Shown: one piece after another, positions 44,256 to 48,093 of the stretch
Layout of the letters: every line of letters starts with the position of its first letter
Numbering within the stretch: the first letter of the stretch is position 1
DNA from: Bacillus sp. FJAT-27264
GTDB lineage: Bacteria; Bacillota; Bacilli; Paenibacillales; Paenibacillaceae
Reading direction: 5' to 3'
Length of the DNA: 48,093 bases
Assembly: GCF_001682855.1 (NCBI RefSeq)
Contig: NZ_MAQW01000001.1
Coordinates: forward strand, 726,990 to 775,082
Made by a program: the position numbers and the translations under genes
The notes under the pieces: generated by a model
What the model saw: the letters and a program-made list of their open reading frames with translations, nothing else
Database searches by the model: none
What the model was told of the DNA's origin: nothing

Positions 44256-44286
44256 GTAACATAACACTGTTACGTTGTAAATCCAA
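44256..44286 (-). promoter_or_regulatory. yhbD promoter with overlapping palindrome
   Basis: On the minus strand TTGGAT (44281-44286) and TATGTT (44258-44263) are 17 bases apart. The palindrome GTAACA-N6-TGTTAC (44256-44273) covers the -10 element and part of the spacer, as expected for a MerR-like or repressor site. Confidence 0.7.
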
Positions 44287-44755
44287 AACTAAACCTCAAT
44301 CTATTTAAGTCTATTTAGGACGAACTTAATGCCCTCACATAAAATTCGGTCGTCATTATGTTGAATGTTTAAACGACTCACATCTCCTCCCGTTTTTCCA
44401 TCCTGATTCTATACCAGAACAGTACGGAGAAGCCTCCGCCCAGAGGCTGATTTTATGATTCCCTTAAGGAGTACACCCTCACCCTTTGTCCCCTGATTAA
44501 AACCGCTACAAGTGATTAAATAAAAGAACTCTGGAGACAACAGCGACCGAAAGTCCAATCTTCACCTGAGCGGCGTCGATCCTTAGGATAGTATCTCAAG
44601 TTCAATATAAGTTAGTAAGGGGTATAGTTTGTTATATCGGTTTTTTCCATATATTCCTTCTTTCGGACCTGCCATAATAAAAGAAGATATCGCAGTTCTA
44701 TTAAAATGAACAAAAGAAAGTAACAAAAGCGAGAAGGAACGAAGGGGGCAACACA
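44287..44755. other. Long intergenic region before the double-GNAT gene
   Basis: About 470 bases with no supported gene. It has a small hairpin AGCCTC-CGCCCAG-GAGGCT-like element near 44431-44450 and a CCTAAGG-like patch near 44580. The last 50 bases, up to the ribosome binding site, resemble DNA at 38590. I see no tRNA, T-box or known riboswitch. Confidence 0.4.
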
Positions 44756-45745
44756 ATGTCGATTACACTGCGGCCTTTGCAATTGCCGGAAGATTATGCC
44801 GGACTGGCCGAATTGCTTAATACGGAGTGGGCGGAGCCGACCACTGCCGAGCAGCTTGCGGAGGATGATGCCAAACTCTACGAGGTTGGTGATACCTATA
44901 AAGATGAACATGGGCTGCTTGCAGGCTATGACCGTACCCGCTATGTTGCGGTGAATGTCAGGAATGAAATTCTCGGGTACGTCTATTGCTGGCGTGCGCC
45001 CTGGACGGAACCGGGCCAACTGGTGAATCTGATGGTCGTAGCCGAACAGCACCGTCGGCAGGGAATCGGGCAAAAGCTGTTGGATCATGCCCTTGAGTGG
45101 GGCCGCCAGATTGAAGCCTCCACCCTTGTCGCCCAGGTCTGGGACGATAAGCCGGATTCTCTTAGCTTTGCTGCACATCGAGGCTTTGAGCAGGAACGGC
45201 ATGTTTTTCAATCCGTGCTGGACATCGAGAAGGTGGACTGGGAGAACCTTGACGATGAAACCGTCATTTTGTCGCTGGAGCAATCAGGTCTACGTTTCAC
45301 GACACTTGCGGAGGAACCTGGCGAAGTCTCTGAGCAGAAGCTTTACGAGCTTTATAAGGAAACTTCGTTCGATATCCCGGGATATACCGGTGATTTTCCA
45401 GTGATTGAGGAATGGCGCAAATGGAATTTGATGGTTGACGGCTATGCGCCGGAACAAGTGATTATCGCTGCGGATGGCGACAAGTATGTCGGGGTATCGA
45501 ATGTGCTGCACAAGCAGCAGACCAACGGCATGTATCACGAATATACCGGGGTAAGCCGCGCCTATCGCGGCCGTAAAATCGGACTGGGACTTAAACTCAA
45601 AGCCATCCAGCTCGCCAGACGAGTTCGTGCAGATTATATCCGAACAGACAACGATTCCACTAACGCTCCGATCCTAAAGATCAACCGGCGCCTAGGCTAC
45701 GCACCACTGCGAGGATCTTACCGGATGTTGGGACGGCCTTTTTAG
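44756..45745 (+). CDS. Two-domain GNAT N-acetyltransferase
   Basis: 329 residues. The N-terminal GNAT domain (about 1-155) has an acetyl-CoA loop in VVAEQHRRQGIGQKLLDHAL. The C-terminal GNAT domain (about 170-329) has YRGRKIGLGLKLKAIQLAR and NDSTNAPILKINRRLGY. Acetylates an amine of an unidentified substrate. RBS GAAGGGGG. A further GNAT gene follows after 43 bases. Confidence 0.9.
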   Translation: MSITLRPLQLPEDYAGLAELLNTEWAEPTTAEQLAEDDAKLYEVGDTYKDEHGLLAGYDRTRYVAVNVRNEILGYVYCWRAPWTEPGQLVNLMVVAEQHRRQGIGQKLLDHALEWGRQIEASTLVAQVWDDKPDSLSFAAHRGFEQERHVFQSVLDIEKVDWENLDDETVILSLEQSGLRFTTLAEEPGEVSEQKLYELYKETSFDIPGYTGDFPVIEEWRKWNLMVDGYAPEQVIIAADGDKYVGVSNVLHKQQTNGMYHEYTGVSRAYRGRKIGLGLKLKAIQLARRVRADYIRTDNDSTNAPILKINRRLGYAPLRGSYRMLGRPF

Positions 45746-45788
45746 AGGCACGCCTGTTAGTCACACACTTCTAATCGGAGGAATGAGG

Positions 45789-46154
45789 ATGGTTCAGTTA
45801 CTCCCTGTACTAGAAGATAAACAAAAGGTACTGTATAACCTCCATCAGTTATATCATCATGACTTCAGTCCATTCACTGGGGAGGAAATAAATCAGGATA
45901 CAGATCCTGATCCCACCCATCTCATTTATGATTTTATGATTCTCCGGAAATTCAGGAGACAAGGGCTAGGGAGAGCAGCAGCCGAATTGGCCTTTGACTC
46001 CTTCAAGGCTAACTGGAAAGTTGCCCAGATGTCATCCAATGAAGCCGCGATTTTATTTTGGCGTGAGGTCATTGGAGAATATACCGATCAGAGCTACACA
46101 AAGTCGTTCAAAAGTGATGTGAACAAGTATATTCAAGCTTTTAGCACCAAGTGA
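45789..46154 (+). CDS. GNAT-family acetyltransferase, apparently internally shortened
   Basis: Only about 121 residues. The N-terminus (LPVLEDKQKVLYNLHQLYHHDFSPF) and C-terminus (ILRKFRRQGLGRAAAELAF, FWREVIGEYT) match one known GNAT subfamily whose members are about 155-160 residues. The central segment after GEEINQD, which normally holds strands 2-4 (DGLxxYxxLDxYW through the LAGF strand), is missing and replaced by about ten residues (TDPDPTHLIYD). The acetyl-CoA loop RRQGLG is intact, but the beta sheet would be incomplete. ATG at 45789 is seven bases from GGAGG. Probably an in-frame deletion derivative and possibly inactive. Confidence 0.75.
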   Translation: MVQLLPVLEDKQKVLYNLHQLYHHDFSPFTGEEINQDTDPDPTHLIYDFMILRKFRRQGLGRAAAELAFDSFKANWKVAQMSSNEAAILFWREVIGEYTDQSYTKSFKSDVNKYIQAFSTK

Positions 46155-46256
46155 TACAGGTAGTAGAGATGTATTGTGAAAAAACACACAATTAGACTCA
46201 CGATTATGAAGCATTCTTTTTTACAATCAACCATAAATCGTCCTATTCATTGTGAC

Positions 46257-46296
46257 AAAAAAGAGCAGACAATTCCCCAAAGGGATTTGCCTGCTC
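46257..46296 (-). terminator. Terminator of rplY
   Basis: On the minus strand GAGCAGGCAAATCCC pairs with GGGAATTGTCTGCTC around TTTG and runs into TTTTTTG. Confidence 0.9.
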
Positions 46297-46338
46297 CTGT
46301 GATTTAAACCTGTTCCAGCGCCGCCAACGCGGCCTGCC

Positions 46339-46950
46339 TTATTCCTCAGTCTTGGCCTCGGCAGCAGCGTCTGCAGCCGTTTCACCAGTTTCTTCAGCGT
46401 CTGGCGCCTCTGCAGCTACCGGCGGTGCGATCCGGATGATTAGCGTATCTTCCGGGGTCAGTATCTCCCAGCCCTCATGCTTCGGCAGGTCAGAGACTAG
46501 CAGCTGATCACCGATATCGAGGCCGCTGATGTCCACATCGAACGTTGCTGTCAATTTATCCGGCAGTGTGCGAATATCCAGTTCATACAACTCTACCTGC
46601 TGTACGCCCCCATTCTTCACACCCGCCGGTTCTCCTGTAAAATGAAAGGCAACCTTAGTATCCAGTTCTGCCTTCATATCAATTTGTTGAAAATCCACAT
46701 GGAGCAAATTGTGCGATAAAGGCTGGCGTTGCGCTTCTTGAATTACAGCATTTTTGGCACCTGAGCCCGGTAGTTCAAGCTTCAGGATCGCCCGCGGATT
46801 CTTGCTCAAAATTTCGTTGATCGTTTTTGCATCCGCAGAAAAGGAGTGAGTATCTGAACCTGCACCGTAGACAACGACCGGTACAAAGCCTTTACGCCGC
46901 TGGGAAGCGGCCTTGCCGGATCTTTCGGTCAAACGTACTGTTGTATTCAT
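46339..46950 (-). CDS. rplY: Ribosomal protein bL25 / general stress protein Ctc
   Basis: 203 residues. The N-terminal L25 domain binds 5S rRNA (TERSGKAASQRRKGFVPVVVYG, LLHVDFQQIDM). A C-terminal TL5/CTC beta domain follows (FTGEPAGVKNGGVQQ, LELDIRTLPDKL-type pattern), with an acidic Ala/Glu tail. Part of the 50S subunit. ATG follows AGGAGG. A strong promoter lies about 100 bases upstream with a terminator-like hairpin in the leader, so expression may be set by attenuation. In Bacillus, ctc is a sigma-B gene; no sigma-B-like sequence is evident here. Confidence 0.94.
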   Translation of the reverse strand: MNTTVRLTERSGKAASQRRKGFVPVVVYGAGSDTHSFSADAKTINEILSKNPRAILKLELPGSGAKNAVIQEAQRQPLSHNLLHVDFQQIDMKAELDTKVAFHFTGEPAGVKNGGVQQVELYELDIRTLPDKLTATFDVDISGLDIGDQLLVSDLPKHEGWEILTPEDTLIIRIAPPVAAEAPDAEETGETAADAAAEAKTEE

Positions 46951-46972
46951 AACAATTCCTCCTAAGTAGGGA

Positions 46973-47015
46973 TTTAAAAAACAAGACCGATTAGATATGT
47001 ATGTCTAATCAGTCT
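46973..47015 (-). promoter_or_regulatory. Terminator-like hairpin in the rplY leader (candidate attenuator)
   Basis: On the minus strand GACTGATTAGA pairs with TCTAATCGGTC around CATACATA and is followed by TTGTTTTTT. It ends 23 bases before the rplY start codon and lies downstream of a consensus promoter, so it is in the 5' leader. Confidence 0.75.
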
Positions 47016-47046
47016 CTTATTAACCATATTTAGCTGCATTGGAATC

Positions 47047-47075
47047 AGTATAGCACTGCGGATGGGACAAGTCAA
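47047..47075 (-). promoter_or_regulatory. Consensus promoter of rplY
   Basis: On the minus strand TTGACT (47070-47075) and TATACT (47047-47052) are 17 bases apart. The expected start near 47040 gives a leader of about 90 bases. Confidence 0.8.
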
Positions 47076-47173
47076 AAAAGTCATAAATGATAAAAATATC
47101 CATAATTCATGTTATTCGGGGCTTTGATCCTACCGCGAGCTAACCTCTAAATGACGCATTGATCACGAAGTAA

Positions 47174-47647
47174 TTACCCTATCCGCCGATAAAAGACAAG
47201 CGTTGCTTTATCATTTAGCACCTTATGCTCCCCCGTCTTTGCGAAGCCCATTTTCTCATACAGCCAACAGTTGCGTTCTTCCTCTGCAATCGTTGCAAGC
47301 TCCCAAGCAGCGGCCTGCGGGAACATCTCCATGATCAGATTAAGCGCTCTTTGGGCAACCCCCTTTCCCTGGTATTCAGGAAGGATAAAGAGTGGCCCCA
47401 CCCACATCCGGGTCTCATCCTCTTTCCAAGTCGCGCGTATGCCCCCGACGAGCACGTCATCCAGCACAATTTTATAAAATCCGCCCTGAGGATTCGTAAT
47501 TCTGCCCATCACCTTTTCAATGTCTTCATTGGCAGGACTGGTATCCTCATCCTTGTATTTTTCCAACGAAGGCAGAAAAGCTTGGACTTGAATGTTGTGA
47601 AGAGCTTCCGCGTCTGACTCCACAGCCTTTGCAAGTGTCACCCTCAT
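47174..47647 (-). CDS. GNAT N-acetyltransferase
   Basis: About 157 residues. It has the GNAT core MWVGPLFILPEYQGKGVAQRALNLIM with the acetyl-CoA loop QGKGVA, and WLYEKMGFAKTGEHKVL at the C-terminus. The substrate is unknown. ATG at 47647 follows GGATGGAGAG; the longer frame begins in a region without a binding site. No terminator lies between it and the rplY promoter. Confidence 0.88.
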   Translation of the reverse strand: MRVTLAKAVESDAEALHNIQVQAFLPSLEKYKDEDTSPANEDIEKVMGRITNPQGGFYKIVLDDVLVGGIRATWKEDETRMWVGPLFILPEYQGKGVAQRALNLIMEMFPQAAAWELATIAEEERNCWLYEKMGFAKTGEHKVLNDKATLVFYRRIG

Positions 47648-47783
47648 GTCTCTCCATCCCCTGTTCTTAGGTAATAAAACCCATTTTATCATTTTTTCAC
47701 AGGGCTGAGGCAACTAACTTAGTATGAACTTAAAAATCTACGTCCTCGATGGGTAAAACCCTTAGTATACAAGGGTTATCATT

Positions 47784-47859
47784 GGGCTTCTTGGGCTTCT
47801 TGGGCTTCTTGGGCTTCTTGGGCTTCTTGGGCTTCTTGGGCTTCTTGGGCTTCTTGGGC
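47784..47859. repeat. 9-bp tandem repeat (GGGCTTCTT)8
   Basis: Eight perfect copies of GGGCTTCTT followed by GGGC. Because the unit is three codons long it is open in several frames; on the minus strand it would encode repeated Pro-Arg-Ser. The frame containing it has no credible start signal. Confidence 0.95.
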
Positions 47860-47906
47860 AACACATCTGTAGCCGATCATTTTTAAGCTCAGCGTGTAGA
47901 GGCTTG

Positions 47907-48093
47907 GGATAACAGGAAAACATACCGTTAATACTTTCCTCCCACCTTCCCAAACCTAAATAACGGGAATTCCTCCCGTTAAAAATCCCCTTTTCTTCGT
48001 ATTGCTCTAGTCATGAGGTAATTAACAGGAGTTTTTCCAGTTGTCTTTAGAAAAGAAGAGAATTGAAGCAAAATAACAGGAGCCATTCCCGTT
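47907..48093. repeat. Four-palindrome module 3, different core, same 51-62-51 steps (runs off window)
   Basis: Palindromes of the form TAAC-RGGA-N5-TCCNGTTA start at 47910, 47961, 48023 and 48074; the last is cut by the window end. Steps are 51, 62 and 51 bases, identical to modules 1 and 2. By loop similarity, copies 1 and 2 are inverted relative to 3 and 4. The core sequence differs from the other modules. Confidence 0.82.

Noticed and set aside
47762..47953. Minus-strand open frame encoding repeated Pro-Arg-Ser
   Set aside because: It exists only because the 9-bp repeat is free of stops; there is no ribosome binding site and the rest matches no family.

Overview
The window looks like a chromosomal segment of a spore-forming, low-to-moderate GC Firmicute, most probably Paenibacillus. 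I infer this from a BclB-type exosporium domain next to a SunS-like glycosyltransferase, a yhbD-yhbE-yhbF (bactofilin) operon, Btr-like AraC/substrate-binding fusion regulators with Fur boxes, strong AGGAGG-type ribosome binding sites, and many long U-tailed terminators. There are no rRNA or tRNA genes, no insertion sequences, no CRISPR array and no prophage. No marker fixes the species.

Layout. 1-1909: end of a collagen-like/BclB surface protein and a glycosyltransferase with TPR repeats. 1930-5560: cysJ-cysI sulfite reductase (minus strand). 5914-7426: a QOR2-like NAD(P)H oxidoreductase with its own perfect promoter and an overlapping palindrome, then lspA. 7649-12970: three-gene signalling operon (HPt-REC-GGDEF-REC protein, CheY-like receiver, large hybrid kinase), probably a phosphorelay feeding c-di-GMP synthesis. 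13228-14870: ACT-domain protein and a UPF0210/PFL protein. 15736-18957: giant 7TM sensor with two different kinase modules. 19277-20690: ECF41-type sigma factor with its carboxymuconolactone-decarboxylase partner and a matching autoregulatory promoter. 20847-23589: Fur-controlled siderophore-binding lipoprotein and Btr-like regulator. 23599-25682: DHA2 efflux pump divergent from its MarR regulator, with two near-identical operators between. 25861-28002: DJ-1/PfpI protein divergent from a DHA1 exporter. 28129-34626: six-gene purine salvage and uptake operon (binding protein, nucleoside hydrolase, two permeases, ATPase, adenine deaminase). 35041-38540: DUF2294 protein, then a second Fur-controlled Btr-like regulator and siderophore-binding protein in the reverse gene order. 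39510-40139: GyrI-like protein between two tandem arrays. 40646-44232: DHA2 pump and yhbD-yhbE-yhbF. 44756-47647: three GNAT genes (one apparently internally deleted) and rplY/ctc with an attenuator-like leader.

The most unusual signal is not a gene. Three intergenic modules (15271-15461, 39143-39333 and 47907 to the window end) each contain four short imperfect palindromes. The repeat-to-repeat steps are exactly 51, 62 and 51 bp in all three, and the order is two copies in one orientation followed by two in the other. Modules 1 and 2 share a core sequence; module 3 has a different core but the same geometry. The linkers are unrelated in sequence yet equal in length. Each module lies beside simple tandem repeats. 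This looks like an element family under selection for architecture (hairpins or phased protein sites) rather than sequence.
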